64,000 nucleotides of DNA from an uncultured Chthonomonas sp. (GTDB taxonomy: Bacteria > Armatimonadota > Chthonomonadetes > Chthonomonadales > CAJBBX01). Location of the stretch: positions 62,001 through 126,000 of the forward strand of contig CAJBBX010000012.1 in assembly GCA_903951425.1 (NCBI GenBank), read 5' to 3'. The notes beneath the pieces were generated by a model. It was not told where the DNA came from and searched no databases. It saw only the letters and a list, made by a program, of their open reading frames with translations. The translations under genes and the position numbers were made by a program. Position 1 is the first letter of the stretch, and each line of letters begins with the position of its first letter. Shown piece after piece: positions 17,627 through 27,400 of this stretch.

Positions 17627-18290
17627 ACAGTCAGAGCCACAACCGGCGATCGCCGTCCTTGTTGTCGATGACCATCCGGCCGTGCGTCAGGGCCTGGCGC
17701 TTCTGCTGGCGCAAGAGGGCGTCACGGTGGTGGCGGAGGCGGGCAATCGCGCTGAGGCTCTGCTGTGTGCGGCCGACCGGTGCATCGATGCCGCGTTGGT
17801 CGACCTTTCGCTCGGCCCCGACGACGGCGTGGAGGTAGTGCGCGACCTGCGCGGTCTGGGCGTGCCTGTACTGGTCTACTCCATGCACGAAGACCCCGCG
17901 CACGTTCGCTGCGCCTTTGAGGCCGGCGCGGGCGGCTACGTCACGAAGCGCGAAGCGTACCAGATCCTGGTCTCTGCCATCGCCAATGTGGCCGCCGGGA
18001 GGCGCTTCGTAAGTCCGCGGGCGGCCGAGGCCCTGGTCGATCTGGTGACGCACCAGGTGGCGGCGGACCCCGCTGACGACCTGAGCGAGCAGGAGCGGCA
18101 GGTCTACCACCTCATGGGGCGCGGCGAGGGCACGGTGGAGATAGCGGCCACTCTCAGGATCGGTTCGCGCACCGTGGAATCCTACTACGCCCGGATCCAG
18201 GCCAAGCTGGGCCTGGACGGCATGCGCGCCCTGCGGCGCCACGCCATCGCCCACGCAGCCCCGGTCATGTCGTCCAGCGAATCGGTGTAA
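17616..18290 (+). CDS. NarL/FixJ-type response regulator
   Basis: 224 aa. Receiver domain 12-130 with acidic pair in VVDDHP (Asp18-Asp19), phospho-acceptor Asp63 in LVDLSLG and Lys111 in YVTKRE, all present. A LuxR-type helix-turn-helix follows (~160-220): LSEQERQVYHLMGRG, IAATLRIGSRTVESYYARI. The ATG at 17616 lies inside the end of the kinase gene. It is phosphorylated by that kinase and binds DNA; targets are not visible but the upstream lipid genes are candidates. Confidence 0.92.
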   Translation: MRLEQSEPQPAIAVLVVDDHPAVRQGLALLLAQEGVTVVAEAGNRAEALLCAADRCIDAALVDLSLGPDDGVEVVRDLRGLGVPVLVYSMHEDPAHVRCAFEAGAGGYVTKREAYQILVSAIANVAAGRRFVSPRAAEALVDLVTHQVAADPADDLSEQERQVYHLMGRGEGTVEIAATLRIGSRTVESYYARIQAKLGLDGMRALRRHAIAHAAPVMSSSESV

Positions 18291-18759
18291 GGGAAAGCCC
18301 CTACGCGCATGCAGGGGACTCCCCGAACCGGGTTGCGCGCTACTGCGGACAGACGATGGGGCTCGCCCATGCCAGACTCCGTCTGCGTTCGTTGCTCCGA
18401 TGCGCAATGCCGCACCGCGCCGCCTTCCGTGGAGGTTGCGCGGCATAGGCGCGAGGAGCGCCGTGCCGGCCTGCCCGATAAGACCCCCCAACTGATCTGC
18501 ATGTAGATTGCCTGACCGCTCAGGAGGCGGCCATCGCGGCCTCCTCCTTGAGCGATCCCTCGGACCTGTGCGCCGAGCGCTGGTGGCCGGCGGCTGGATG
18601 GTGACCCGCCGCTGAGCCGGTTCCGGACCGCCTCGTTTCACACGCCTGTCGCCCCGACCCCGATAGGGTAGCCGCCTATGCCCGGAAACCCACGGGCGCT
18701 CACGGTTGCTCCGGTTCCGCAGATGCCGTGGACGCCCAACCAGAACAGAGAGGGATTAC
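18291..18759. other. Intergenic stretch after the two-component operon
   Basis: 469 nt with no convincing gene. It contains a nested stem-loop at about 18351-18392 (outer arms CAGACG/CGTCTG, inner ATGGG/CCCAT) and an AGGAGGC/GCCTCCT hairpin at 18522-18545. Neither has a T-run. The start of the following gene is preceded by AGAGAGGGA. Confidence 0.45.
18522..18545. terminator. Weak hairpin, possible terminator
   Basis: AGGAGGC and GCCTCCT with a 10-nt loop, 230 nt after the response regulator stop. It lacks a clear U-tract, so termination is uncertain. Confidence 0.3.
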
Positions 18760-20316
18760 ATGGGAGCAGGACCAACGAACAGCAGGGATGTCGTCTCGCG
18801 CAGGGATGCCGTGAAGTTAACTGGTCTGGCCATCGGTGGCCTCGTTGCGGGCGCGGCGCCGCAGCATGCAAGGGCCTCCCCCACACCGTCCGGCGACCCG
18901 CGGCGGCAGTACAGCTACATGGAGACGCTACCGGACTTTGACCCTTCGACGCCGCTGGCCGCCAACGAGATGCGCATATCGTTCATGGGCTCGTGCATCC
19001 CGCCCGTCCGCCGTGCCCAGCAAATGATGAGTGTCTTCGTCGAGGTCGGCTGGGTGACCGACCCGGCCAACCCGTCCCGCGGACGCCCGCGTGACCAGTT
19101 CATCTTCGACTGCGGCTCCGGCGTCTGCGCCAACTATGGCGCGATGGGCGTCGGATACGGCCGGATGGACAAGGTCTTCATCAACCACCTGCACGGCGAC
19201 CACATGAGCGACCTGACGCACATCTATTGCTTTGGCCCATCCGCTGATCGCAAGTCGCCGCTCTATGTGTGGGGACCTGGCCCCTCGGGCGTGCCTGCAC
19301 CGCGCTACACGGGCGGTCCGAGCGAGTGGGGCCTCATGAGGAACCCGGCCATGGCGGCCCGCATGTACGATGACGGCGTCAAGGCCTACTGCCGCAACCT
19401 CCGCGAGGCGATGCGCTGGCACACCGAGAGCTTCAGCTTCCAGTCCACCAGCTACAAGAGCTACGTGCCGCCTACGCGCCAGACCTGGGGGCTACCCGTC
19501 GATCCCGTACCGGTGGGCGATGACCCCCGGAACGACGCCTACGCGATGGTGCCGATCGAGCTCAATTGGACGCGGTACGGCCGAACGGCGGGCGACAACG
19601 TGGCCTACGCCAATGCGGCGACCGGCGCAAGGGTCACGCACTTCCCGGTGATCCACTGCCGCAAGGGCTCCATAGGCTACAAGCTGGAGTGGAACGGCCT
19701 GTCGATGATCTACACCAGCGACACCAAGCCCGAGCAGCATAGCGTACGGCAGGCCGTCAACGGCGGCAAGGGCGTGGATGTCTTCATCCATGAGATGGTG
19801 CCCCCGGCCGAGGTCTGGGCATATAAGAACATGGGGCTCGACGCGCCCGGCGACCCTAACGACCCCATGTGGGTGGCGACGCTACAGGCCATCACGGACG
19901 TGCAGAACAGCTCCCACACCCCGCAGGGCGCCTTCGGGTACCTGATGAGCCAGATACGGCCTCGCCCAAAGCTGACCGTAGCCACCCACTTCCCGGTGGC
20001 GGACGACACGGTGGAGTCGGCGCTGCAGAGCGTCCGCAACCATGTGCCCGACGTGCGCATGGGAACGGACTTGATCTGGTCATTCGACCTCATGGTGCTC
20101 CGCGTCTTCCCGGACCGGGTCGAGCAGGTGAAGGCGAATGTCAACGACTACGGCTTCTCGCCGCCGGCCCAGGGCATCCACCTCGACTCCAACGTGCCCA
20201 AATACCATACGCCCACCGGCAGCTGGGATGCCTACGCACAGATCGATACCTCGGCGGCGATCCCCGCCGTCGATCCCGACACGCACGTACTGAACTACCG
20301 CGTCGACGGGTACTGA
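18760..20316 (+). CDS. Tat-exported metallo-beta-lactamase-fold hydrolase (GntH-annotated family)
   Basis: 518 aa. The N-terminus SRRDAVKLTGLAIGGLVAG is a twin-arginine signal (Arg14-Arg15), so the protein is exported folded. The fold is marked by INHLHGDHMSD (His143, His145, Asp147, His148), the HFPVIHCRKGS segment and MIYTSDTKPE, giving a complete set for two metals. Sequences of this type are labelled guanitoxin-biosynthesis hydrolase GntH in some databases, but they are widespread in organisms without that pathway, so the substrate is unknown. ATG at 18760 is chosen because it starts the Tat signal and has AGAGAGGGA upstream. A hairpin follows the stop. Confidence 0.85.
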   Translation: MGAGPTNSRDVVSRRDAVKLTGLAIGGLVAGAAPQHARASPTPSGDPRRQYSYMETLPDFDPSTPLAANEMRISFMGSCIPPVRRAQQMMSVFVEVGWVTDPANPSRGRPRDQFIFDCGSGVCANYGAMGVGYGRMDKVFINHLHGDHMSDLTHIYCFGPSADRKSPLYVWGPGPSGVPAPRYTGGPSEWGLMRNPAMAARMYDDGVKAYCRNLREAMRWHTESFSFQSTSYKSYVPPTRQTWGLPVDPVPVGDDPRNDAYAMVPIELNWTRYGRTAGDNVAYANAATGARVTHFPVIHCRKGSIGYKLEWNGLSMIYTSDTKPEQHSVRQAVNGGKGVDVFIHEMVPPAEVWAYKNMGLDAPGDPNDPMWVATLQAITDVQNSSHTPQGAFGYLMSQIRPRPKLTVATHFPVADDTVESALQSVRNHVPDVRMGTDLIWSFDLMVLRVFPDRVEQVKANVNDYGFSPPAQGIHLDSNVPKYHTPTGSWDAYAQIDTSAAIPAVDPDTHVLNYRVDGY

Positions 20317-20324
20317 CCAACGGC

Positions 20325-20366
20325 AACGCCCCGCCGCTACGGCAGTCGCCGCGGCGGCGGGGCGTT
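20325..20366. terminator. Bidirectional intrinsic terminator
   Basis: AACGCCCCGCCGC and its exact complement form a 13-bp stem with a 16-nt loop between the convergent MBL and GH16 genes; TT/AA edges serve both directions. Confidence 0.8.
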
Positions 20367-20390
20367 CATCTGCGTGGGCGACAGCCTACA

Positions 20391-21161
20391 CTACCGCCCC
20401 TTCTCTACCAGGTCGTAGACGCGCACATAGTCCACCATGAACCTGTCCGGCAGGGCCGCCTTCTTGATGTCGCCGGCCCAGTCACCGATCTCGTCGCTCA
20501 GCTTGATGTAGAGCGGCTTCGTGCAGATCCCGCCCGCCTCGCTGCGCCAGATCTCCTGGCCGTCGGCATAGAAGATGTAGGTGTCCTCGGCCCACCAGAG
20601 CGCGAATGTATGCCATCCATCCGAGATGCCCGGGACGTCGACCTGCGTGCCTTCGGACCGGTGCTCCTTGCCGTAGCCGTCCCAGTGGATGGCGCAGTTC
20701 ACCTTGTCGGTGAGCCAGGGCTTCTCGAAGATGTCGATCTCGGCCCCGTCGACCCCGCCATTGCCCAGGTTGCCCTGGCAGCCGTTGTAGAGCCAGAAGG
20801 CGGGCCAGTGGCCTGGCTGGTTGTGCATCTTCACGCGGGCGATGTAGTACCCGAACGAATGCTCGAGCTTGCCCCGCGTCCGAACACAGCCGTCGATGTA
20901 CTTGTCGCCGTCCTTGAAGATGCTGATGACGAGGTTGCCCTTGCCGTCCAACTCGATGGCCTTCCGCATCCACCAGCCGTCGCGGCGAGCGTAGTCCGCG
21001 GGAGTCTCCCACTTCTTGTCGTCCAGCTTGCGTCCGCTGAACTCGTCGTTCCAGACCATTTTCCAGGCCTTGCCGGCCGGCGCCGGCGGCAGCAGGTCCC
21101 GGGGCTTCTGCGGCGCGAGCGCCAGGGAGACGAGACAGGCGGTCAGCAGGGCAGTGATCAT
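20391..21161 (-). CDS. Secreted GH16-type endo-glucanase/galactanase
   Basis: 256 aa with a short Sec signal (ALLTACLVSLALA). The sequence KMVWNDEFSGRKLDDKKWE is the typical family opening, and the catalytic motif E-x-D-x-x-E is present as EIDIFE (Glu141, Asp143, Glu146). It ends with FMVDYVRVYDL, the last beta strand. GH16 enzymes cut beta-1,3/1,4-glucans, agar, carrageenan or related galactans; which one cannot be told. It is the last gene of a minus-strand run that begins with the GntR-type regulator, and starts at an ATG with GGAGG upstream. Confidence 0.9.
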   Translation of the reverse strand: MITALLTACLVSLALAPQKPRDLLPPAPAGKAWKMVWNDEFSGRKLDDKKWETPADYARRDGWWMRKAIELDGKGNLVISIFKDGDKYIDGCVRTRGKLEHSFGYYIARVKMHNQPGHWPAFWLYNGCQGNLGNGGVDGAEIDIFEKPWLTDKVNCAIHWDGYGKEHRSEGTQVDVPGISDGWHTFALWWAEDTYIFYADGQEIWRSEAGGICTKPLYIKLSDEIGDWAGDIKKAALPDRFMVDYVRVYDLVEKGR

Positions 21162-21199
21162 CGCGAAACCTCCAGCAGGGCAACGCCGGCCCTGCGCGG

Positions 21200-21883
21200 C
21201 TACTTGATGAGATGCTCGAGGATGGAGCAGACGCGGTCCGCCTGGGCATCGATGCCGGCAGCGCTGAGGTGCGTGCCGTCGCCGCTGGTGAAGTCCTGCC
21301 GGTCGGCCACCAGCGCGAATAGGTCGTTGACTAGGAGCCCGTTCTTTGCGGCCAGTTCGCGGACGACCTGGTTCCGCACCTTGATCCGCTCGTTGAAGTC
21401 GGTCAAGCGGTCCAGCTGCCCGGGCGTCCGCTGGGCGGTGGTCGTCACGAGCACCAGCTTTGCCCTGGGCGCCTCGGCCTTGATGAGCTTCAGCATCTTA
21501 GCGTAGTCGCGAGCGTACTGCGCCTCGGTGTAGCCCACGCCGTGCATGCCATTGTTGAAGTGGATCACCTCGAAGTGGGTGTTGCGCAGCGTCGTCCGCA
21601 CCTCGTCGAAGAGAAGCGGGTCGCCCAGCGACTTGCTGGTGGTGAGCTTGCAGAGGTAGGCCGTCTCCTTGAACCGCGCCTCGACGCGCCCGAAGACCGC
21701 CTCCGTGATGGAGTCGCCGATGAGCAGCACGTGGGGCTTGTCGGTGCTGTTCACGGCCATGATCCAGGTATGGCTCCACTCGATATGCTCGCGAACGGGG
21801 GCCTGCGCCAGGGCATCGGCGCGGAGGAGGAGCAACAGGGCGAACGCGGCAAGGCCTGCCGTGGCGAGACTGCGGATTACCAA
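21200..21883 (-). CDS. Secreted SGNH/GDSL-family hydrolase
   Basis: 227 aa from a TTG start with GGAG 8 nt upstream; a longer GTG start at 21922 would put charged residues before the signal peptide. The signal peptide ends ADALA-QA. Block I is LLIGDSIT (catalytic Ser), block II/III HFNNGMHGVGY (Gly, then Asn), and the Asp-His block is DGTHLSAAG. Such enzymes remove acetyl or other ester groups from polysaccharides or act on lipids. It sits 38 nt from the GH16 gene, so the pair may deacetylate and cut the same polymer. Confidence 0.85.
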   Translation of the reverse strand: MVIRSLATAGLAAFALLLLLRADALAQAPVREHIEWSHTWIMAVNSTDKPHVLLIGDSITEAVFGRVEARFKETAYLCKLTTSKSLGDPLLFDEVRTTLRNTHFEVIHFNNGMHGVGYTEAQYARDYAKMLKLIKAEAPRAKLVLVTTTAQRTPGQLDRLTDFNERIKVRNQVVRELAAKNGLLVNDLFALVADRQDFTSGDGTHLSAAGIDAQADRVCSILEHLIK

Positions 21884-21961
21884 GTCAGCACTCCATTTCC
21901 GGTCCGGACGGCGCCGGTCCACGGAGCAGAATGTACCCCAGCGGACCGGTCACACGCACCG

Positions 21962-21998
21962 GGGGCCGACCAGACCCCAGTTGGAGTCGGTCGGCCCC
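21962..21998 (-). terminator. Hairpin between prepilin 1 and the SGNH gene
   Basis: GGGGCCGACC and GGTCGGCCCC form a 10-bp stem with a 17-nt loop, directly after the prepilin stop on the minus strand. It could end or attenuate the upstream transcript before the SGNH-GH16 pair; there is no long U-tract. Confidence 0.6.
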
Positions 21999-22025
21999 GC
22001 CGTGCTCTTCAGCGTACTCGACGAC

Positions 22026-22778
22026 CTACGGGCACATGAAGTACATGTTCTCGCTGCCGTCGTAGCCGTTGAACCACCAGAAGTTCCAGCGGATGCCGTC
22101 GTCGCCGCGGGTGCCGGCGTCGCAGGGCCTCGGCATATTAAACTTGGCATGGCCGTCTAGATAGGAGACGTTCATGCCTGCGTCGCGGCTCATGCTGGCG
22201 TACGGAATGCCGTTGCCCCAGTCGGAGGCGTTGCGGGAGGCGTCGATGCCGCCCTTGCCGTGATTGAGGCACCACTCATGGATCCAGATGGTCTGCGACG
22301 GGCGGCCCCAGTTCGCCAGCTTCTCCCATCCCCAGGCCACGGCGAGGTACTGTGGGCCGTTGCGCAGGGCATAGGAGAGGTTGGTCGGATCGTCCGGCTT
22401 CTGCAGCGATGAGTTGCAGTAGAGCATCTGGGTGTTCTTCATGTAGGGCTGGACGAGGAAGCCCCAGCCCAGCCGGTTGGCGGTGACGGCCGGGTTGAAG
22501 CGGCTGTAGTCGAAGTCACCGTCGCTGTTCCAGCCGTTGTTGTAGGCCCCGTTGCCGCCGGTGGTTCCACCGGCCTTGCGGGTCAGCATGGTCTCGTCGT
22601 AGTCCTGAATGTACATCGCAAGGCTGGTGCCGATCTGCTTGTTGTTGCTCAGGCAGACCACTGACCGTGCCTGATCGCGCGCCTTGGCGAACACCGGGAA
22701 GAGGATGGCGGCGAGTATCGCGATGATCGCGATAACGACCAGAAGCTCGATCAGCGTAAACGCTCGGCGTTGGCTCAT
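22026..22778 (-). CDS. Prepilin-like type II secretion/type IV pilin protein 1
   Basis: 250 aa. Class III signal [20 protein letters not shown] (Ala at -1 instead of the usual Gly, Glu5 retained) and a single N-terminal helix, then the Armatimonadota-style [32 protein letters not shown]. The C-terminus has YLDGHAKF; the His ten residues before DG that defines the H-X9-DG element is replaced by Arg. These proteins are processed by a prepilin peptidase and assembled into pseudopili or displayed at the surface. It lies between a small TM protein and the SGNH gene, and starts at ATG with GGAAGGG upstream. Confidence 0.88.
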   Translation of the reverse strand: MSQRRAFTLIELLVVIAIIAILAAILFPVFAKARDQARSVVCLSNNKQIGTSLAMYIQDYDETMLTRKAGGTTGGNGAYNNGWNSDGDFDYSRFNPAVTANRLGWGFLVQPYMKNTQMLYCNSSLQKPDDPTNLSYALRNGPQYLAVAWGWEKLANWGRPSQTIWIHEWCLNHGKGGIDASRNASDWGNGIPYASMSRDAGMNVSYLDGHAKFNMPRPCDAGTRGDDGIRWNFWWFNGYDGSENMYFMCP

Positions 22779-22833
22779 CTATGCTACCCTTCCTTCAGAG
22801 ACGTGATGCATACAACCCGTGGTGCGAGACGTG

Positions 22834-23151
22834 CTACCTGCCGGTCGCACCTGCCGGCCCGCCCGCCATTCCTGGCGGAGGTCCGCCTGGCCGTCCGCCC
22901 ATGCCGCCCATGCCACCGGGCGGCCCGCCCATCATGCCTGCCGGAGCCCCGCCCGGCCGAGCGCCGGCTCCGCCCGGGCCACCCCCGAGGGTCATCCCGC
23001 TGGGAGGCCCTCCCGGGCGTTCCGGCGCGGGTCCTCGGGGCGTCGACGTGTAGATGAAGGCCCCGACAAATACCGCGATGATCACTACGATCACCACGAT
23101 AGCCGCCCAAGGCGGGATCGACGGTCCAGACTTGGGATCCAGTTTTGGCAT
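22834..23151 (-). CDS. Small single-pass membrane protein with Gly/Pro/Met-rich tail
   Basis: 105 aa. A 15-residue polar N-terminus (MPKLDPKSGPSIPPW) is followed by one transmembrane helix (AAIVVIVVIIAVFVGAFIYT) and a 70-residue tail of Gly, Pro, Met and Ala with GGPPSGM/GGPPGGM-type repeats. No known domain. The ATG at 23151 has AGGAGG 5 nt upstream, which decides against the GTG at 23157. It is between the regulator and prepilin 1 on the same strand. The layout (short stub, one helix next to a prepilin gene) is like that of the 45-aa peptide at 58914-59051. Confidence 0.7.
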   Translation of the reverse strand: MPKLDPKSGPSIPPWAAIVVIVVIIAVFVGAFIYTSTPRGPAPERPGGPPSGMTLGGGPGGAGARPGGAPAGMMGGPPGGMGGMGGRPGGPPPGMAGGPAGATGR

Positions 23152-23184
23152 TGACACCTCCTTCCGATCTGGTTTGTACGAACG

Positions 23185-24291
23185 CTATTCGTGCCTCGTG
23201 CTGCGGCACGACCCTCGAACGATGAGCGAACAGGGGAAGACCGCGGCAGGGCACTCGTGGACGCCGTGGTCAATGAGGTCCAGCAGCATCTCGGCGGCCT
23301 GCCGGCCCATCTGCTGTAGCGGCTGGCTCACCGTGGTGAGCGGCGGCGAGAGATAGGCGGCCGATACCGGGTCGTCGAAACCCACCACCGAGACGTCGTT
23401 GGGCAGGTGCAGCCCCAGTTCCCGAAGCCTGGCCATAGCCTCCAGGGCGAGCGTGTACTCCGTAGCGAAGAGAGCCGTAGGAGCGGCCCGGCCCAACATC
23501 ACGGCACTGAGTTCCTCGCGGCCGGCGTCGCCCAGGGCTTCCGGCCCCTCGGCCTCCAGCTGTAGATCGGCCTCGAGGCCATGGGCGGCCATGGCAAGGC
23601 GAAAGCCCGACCGGCGGTCGCGGGTGTCGGTACGGAGATCGGGTGACGTGAGCAGCAGGATTCGTTGGTGCCCCAGCCGCGCCAGATAGTCCACGACCTG
23701 CCTGGCGGCATCCACGTTGTCACTGTCTACCGAGGGCACCTTGTGGCCGGTCCACTGCACGCCGCAGGCCACCACCGGGCGCGTCCGAGCCAACTCCTCG
23801 GCGGCGTCGGCACGGTCGGCGAGGGGCGCAAGCAGCAGCAGGCCCTGCCTCGGGCCCAGATCGGCGGGCGTCAGCGTGCCGGAGGTCTGACCGTCCAGGA
23901 ACCGCACCACGCAGCCGTGCGCTTCGGCCGCGAGGCGTATCCCGTCCATGACGGGCCCCATGTAGTGGTTGAAGAGCGGTTGGTCGATGGGGCTGGTGTC
24001 GACCAGGATCTCGTTGTGGACCCGAGATCGGCCGGGATCGGCCTCGGGCGCCGCGACAGTGGCGGCGACGTAGGTGCCGGAGCCGGGCCGCCGCACGAGC
24101 AGGCCGTCGCGCACAAGCACCCCCAGCGCGCGGCTCATGGTGACGGGACTGGCGCTGAACTCGATGGCCAGCGCGCGCTCGCCCGCCAGCTTCTGGCCCG
24201 GCGCGAGTTCGCCCCGATCCACCCGGCCGCGGAGGACCAGGCTGATCTCGAGGTAGAGCGGCATCACGTCGGATACTGGTATCTCACTCAA
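23185..24291 (-). CDS. GntR/LacI hybrid transcriptional regulator
   Basis: 368 aa. Residues ~10-75 are a GntR winged helix (LYLEISLVLRGRVDRGELAPG, SPVTMSRALGVLVRDGLLV, RPGSGTYVA). The rest is a LacI/PurR-type sugar-binding domain (FNHYMGPVMDGIRLAAEAHG, LARLGHQRILLLTSPD, LHLPNDVSVVGFDDP), an arrangement like AraR. It should sense a sugar or sugar phosphate and bind the operator-like boxes in the adjoining divergent promoter (24312-24369), controlling both itself and the secreted GH42-like enzyme. Start is TTG at 24291 without a good ribosome site; ATG at 24264 is an alternative. Confidence 0.9.
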   Translation of the reverse strand: MSEIPVSDVMPLYLEISLVLRGRVDRGELAPGQKLAGERALAIEFSASPVTMSRALGVLVRDGLLVRRPGSGTYVAATVAAPEADPGRSRVHNEILVDTSPIDQPLFNHYMGPVMDGIRLAAEAHGCVVRFLDGQTSGTLTPADLGPRQGLLLLAPLADRADAAEELARTRPVVACGVQWTGHKVPSVDSDNVDAARQVVDYLARLGHQRILLLTSPDLRTDTRDRRSGFRLAMAAHGLEADLQLEAEGPEALGDAGREELSAVMLGRAAPTALFATEYTLALEAMARLRELGLHLPNDVSVVGFDDPVSAAYLSPPLTTVSQPLQQMGRQAAEMLLDLIDHGVHECPAAVFPCSLIVRGSCRSTRHE

Positions 24292-24311
24292 TGGGCACCG
24301 GCTTCCGGGCT

Positions 24312-24369
24312 GTTGCGCTGTGCAACCGCACTATGGCGCTACACTATAGCGCACTCCGCACTATTGTGC
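24312..24369. promoter_or_regulatory. Operator-like boxes in the GntR/GH42 divergent promoter
   Basis: Three near-identical boxes: GCACTATGGCGC (24328-24339), ACACTATAGCGC (24341-24352) and GCACTATTGTGC (24358-24369). Overlapping them are palindromes GTTGC-n5-GCAAC (24312-24326), GCGCTA-n5-TAGCGC (24336-24352) and GCAC-n4-GTGC (24358-24369). The cluster lies in the 123-nt gap between the regulator and the secreted enzyme, the expected place for the regulator's binding sites. Confidence 0.65.
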
Positions 24370-24414
24370 AAGCCCCTGCGAGGGCAGAATCCGTCGAGGC
24401 CGAGGAGGATCGCC

Positions 24415-27400
24415 ATGCAAGCCATCCTGTCCATCTGCGCCCTGCTGTTCGCTGCCGCGGCCGCTTCCGCCGCACCGCGCCGGCCGGTCTGGCTGCCTGC
24501 CTCGGAACCCGCGCCGTACATCCCGGAGCAGGCCCGCTTCCTTCAGGGCAACAGCGCTCCCACCCGCGCCGCCGACGAGTTTTGGTCGAGCAACGGCGCC
24601 GTCTCGTACGCCCGCACCACATGGCGCATAGCCAAGCCGGTGCGGCGGGCTGTACTTTTCCTCCATGCGCAGGGGCCCATCCGCGCCTACTTCAGCGGGC
24701 GGCTCATGTTCGAGCCCGGCGCCCGGCTCTGGAAGGACGTGGCCGACCGCACGCCGCCCGGGCCGCTCTTCGTCGCCCTGCGCTCCTACGGGGACTACGG
24801 CGCTGTCTTCTACGCCCAGATGCGGGTGGAGTACATCGACGGTTCGGTGGAGGACTTCGCCTCGCGCGTGGAGGGCTGGGAGGTCGCCGGCAAGCCCGCC
24901 GCCGATTGGGCGAAGAACCCCGCCGCGGCCGGCGACTGGGCCGCCCCGCGCGATGTCGGAGGCTACCACCCCGAGCCCGGCAAGCCCGCCGAGCGGCACC
25001 AGGAGTTCGCGCCGCTGCCGAAGGAGGGCGTCCGCGCGCTGTTCAAGGCGCACAACGACAAGCTCGAGCGCGACTGGCCCAGGGACCGCACGCACTCCGT
25101 CCTGAGACTGGACGCTGCGCCTTCCCGCGCCGACTGGGCCGCGCAGTTCCAGGCGCCCTGCCGTGTGAACGAGAACGGCGAGCTGGTCGACGGCTCCGGC
25201 GCGGTGCGCCACCTGCTCTTGGCCATGTACACCAACAACGGCGCCTACCACCCTATGGCGCCCGAGTTCGACTGGGACCTGCTCGATCGCGATCTGGCCA
25301 TGATGGCCCAGGCTGAGGTGCACCCGTATATGCGCTTCCTGGGCCTTTCCGCGTTACTGGACAAGAACGGGGACTGGCTGAAGCTGCCGGCCTCCTTCCA
25401 GCCCAAGGGCGCATCCGCCCCCAAATGCCAGTACGCCGTAGAGCTGCTTGACGAGTACGTGCGGCGGGCGTACGCCATGGGCCGGTACATCCTGTTCGAG
25501 GCCGACTTCTACTGGAACCCCCATACCGCGATCCCCTGGGCCTACCGCAGCAGCTACCACCTCTATCCGGAGCTGGCGCGGGCCAATGCCCTTGCCCACC
25601 GCAAGGTGATGGCGCGCTACGCCGGCTGCCGCAACGTGCTGGGCTACATGGCCGGCGAGGAGGACATTCTCGTGGGCTACGACCTGGCCAATCCGCACCA
25701 GCAGGCGCAGTTCGCGGACTTCCTCCGTCACAAGTACGGCACGTTGGCCGAGTTCAAGCGGCGAACGCGCTGGGCCTATGATATGAGCGACACCTCGGGG
25801 TTCAAGCCCGGCCTCTCGCCTTCGGGCTACTGGGAGTCCAACTGGCGCGGCCTGCCGCCCGAGCCCGTGCTAAAGCCGGCCTTCGAGCTGAAGGAGGGCG
25901 TCTTCGACCGCGTCAACGCCTGGAACCAGGTCCCGCTGCCCGGCTGGCCCAACTTCCGCTCGCCGGAGGAGCCCGAGCTGGAGCTGGGCGGCCACCGGGA
26001 GATCACCAACAGCTCGATCCCCTTCGATCCGCTCTGGACCGACTTCTACGAGTTCCAGCAGGATCAGCTCTTCTACGGCTTCCTCAGTAGTTGGGCCCGG
26101 ACGGTCCGCGAGGCCTGCCCCAACCAGCTCCTCTTCTTCTGCAACGCCAACGACTCCGAGGGGAGCTGGCACTGGCCCGAGCTCTTCCGCCGGGCCGACC
26201 TGCCCTTCGATGTCATCGGCCTGGGCGACCACGACTACAACTTCGACCTCTCCGGCATGGAGCCCTGGTACACCGCCAGGAAGGCCATAAAGACGGTGGC
26301 GCCCTACCGACCCTACGTCCGGGCGAAGGGCGCGACGCCCAGGGGCATCGCCACCGGCGAGGGCGAGATCGGCCGCAAGGAGCATCCCGAGGAGGTGAAG
26401 AACGGCTACATCAGCTACCTCTTCGACGAGATCAGCGGCGGTTGCGCATGGACCCAGACCTACACCTGGATCCACATGACGGGCGGCGACACCGGGGCGC
26501 CCAACCGGGGCGACTCGCCGTTCCTCCAGTGGTGCGGCCCCTTCCTGCGCGCCGTGCAGGGGGTCCCCTTCAAGCTGAAGCGTCCCGTGCGCGTGCTGCT
26601 CCTCCGCAACTACAACCAGGCCAACTCGAACATGAGCGGCCTCGACACGGGTGACATGTACGGCGTGTCGGACGCCCTCTCCCGCCTGAACCTGGACTTC
26701 GACACGCTGACAGGCCGCGACATCGCCTACGGCCCTGCCAAGCTCAAGGTGGACATGTCCCAGTATCAGCTCGTGGTGATCCCCAACCTCGCCACCGACC
26801 AGCCCGCCGAAGCGTGGCAGGCGCTGGACCGCTGGCTACGCGACCCGAAGCATGCGGGTAAGCGCGCCGTCGCCGTCGGCAAGATCGGCAACATGGATGC
26901 GCGGATGCAGCCCACCACCGGCTTCCCCACCGTAGCGGCCCGGTGGCTGGGCGCCACGGACTACACCGGCTCAGCGCCCCTGAAAGGCAAGCAGACGGTC
27001 GCCCTCGCCGGCTTAGCGGCGCCGATGACGCTGGACTTCGGCGGTGTGGCCTCGGTGGGACTGCCGGCCGTCGGCGAGCCGCTGCTGACCGCCGGAGGCG
27101 CCGTGGTCGCCCGCACCACCCGCGTGGCCGGCAACGCCGTGCTGGCGTTCGGCTTCCCGCTGGGCTTCGCGTCCAACTACGGGTGGGCCAGTTGTCCAGT
27201 GCAGAAGCCCGCCGACGCCCTCGTGCCGCTCTTCGAGGCTATGGTGACCACCGCGGGCATCGAGCGTCCCATCGTGGCCCCTGCCAACCTGCGCGTCCAC
27301 CTCAGCGACGACGGCCGCTTCCTCATGGCTCGTGAGCGCCAGGGCCTCGCCACCGACTGCACTGTGGCGGTGCGCCTCCCTGCCGGCGTTGCATTCCCGG

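Noticed and set aside
18291..18759. Small RNA or tRNA gene
   Set aside because: No cloverleaf or CCA end could be folded; only modest stem-loops are present.
19869..21506. A 545-residue plus-strand frame across the MBL end, terminator and GH16/SGNH genes
   Set aside because: It crosses a strong terminator and matches no family; the three other-frame genes are well supported.
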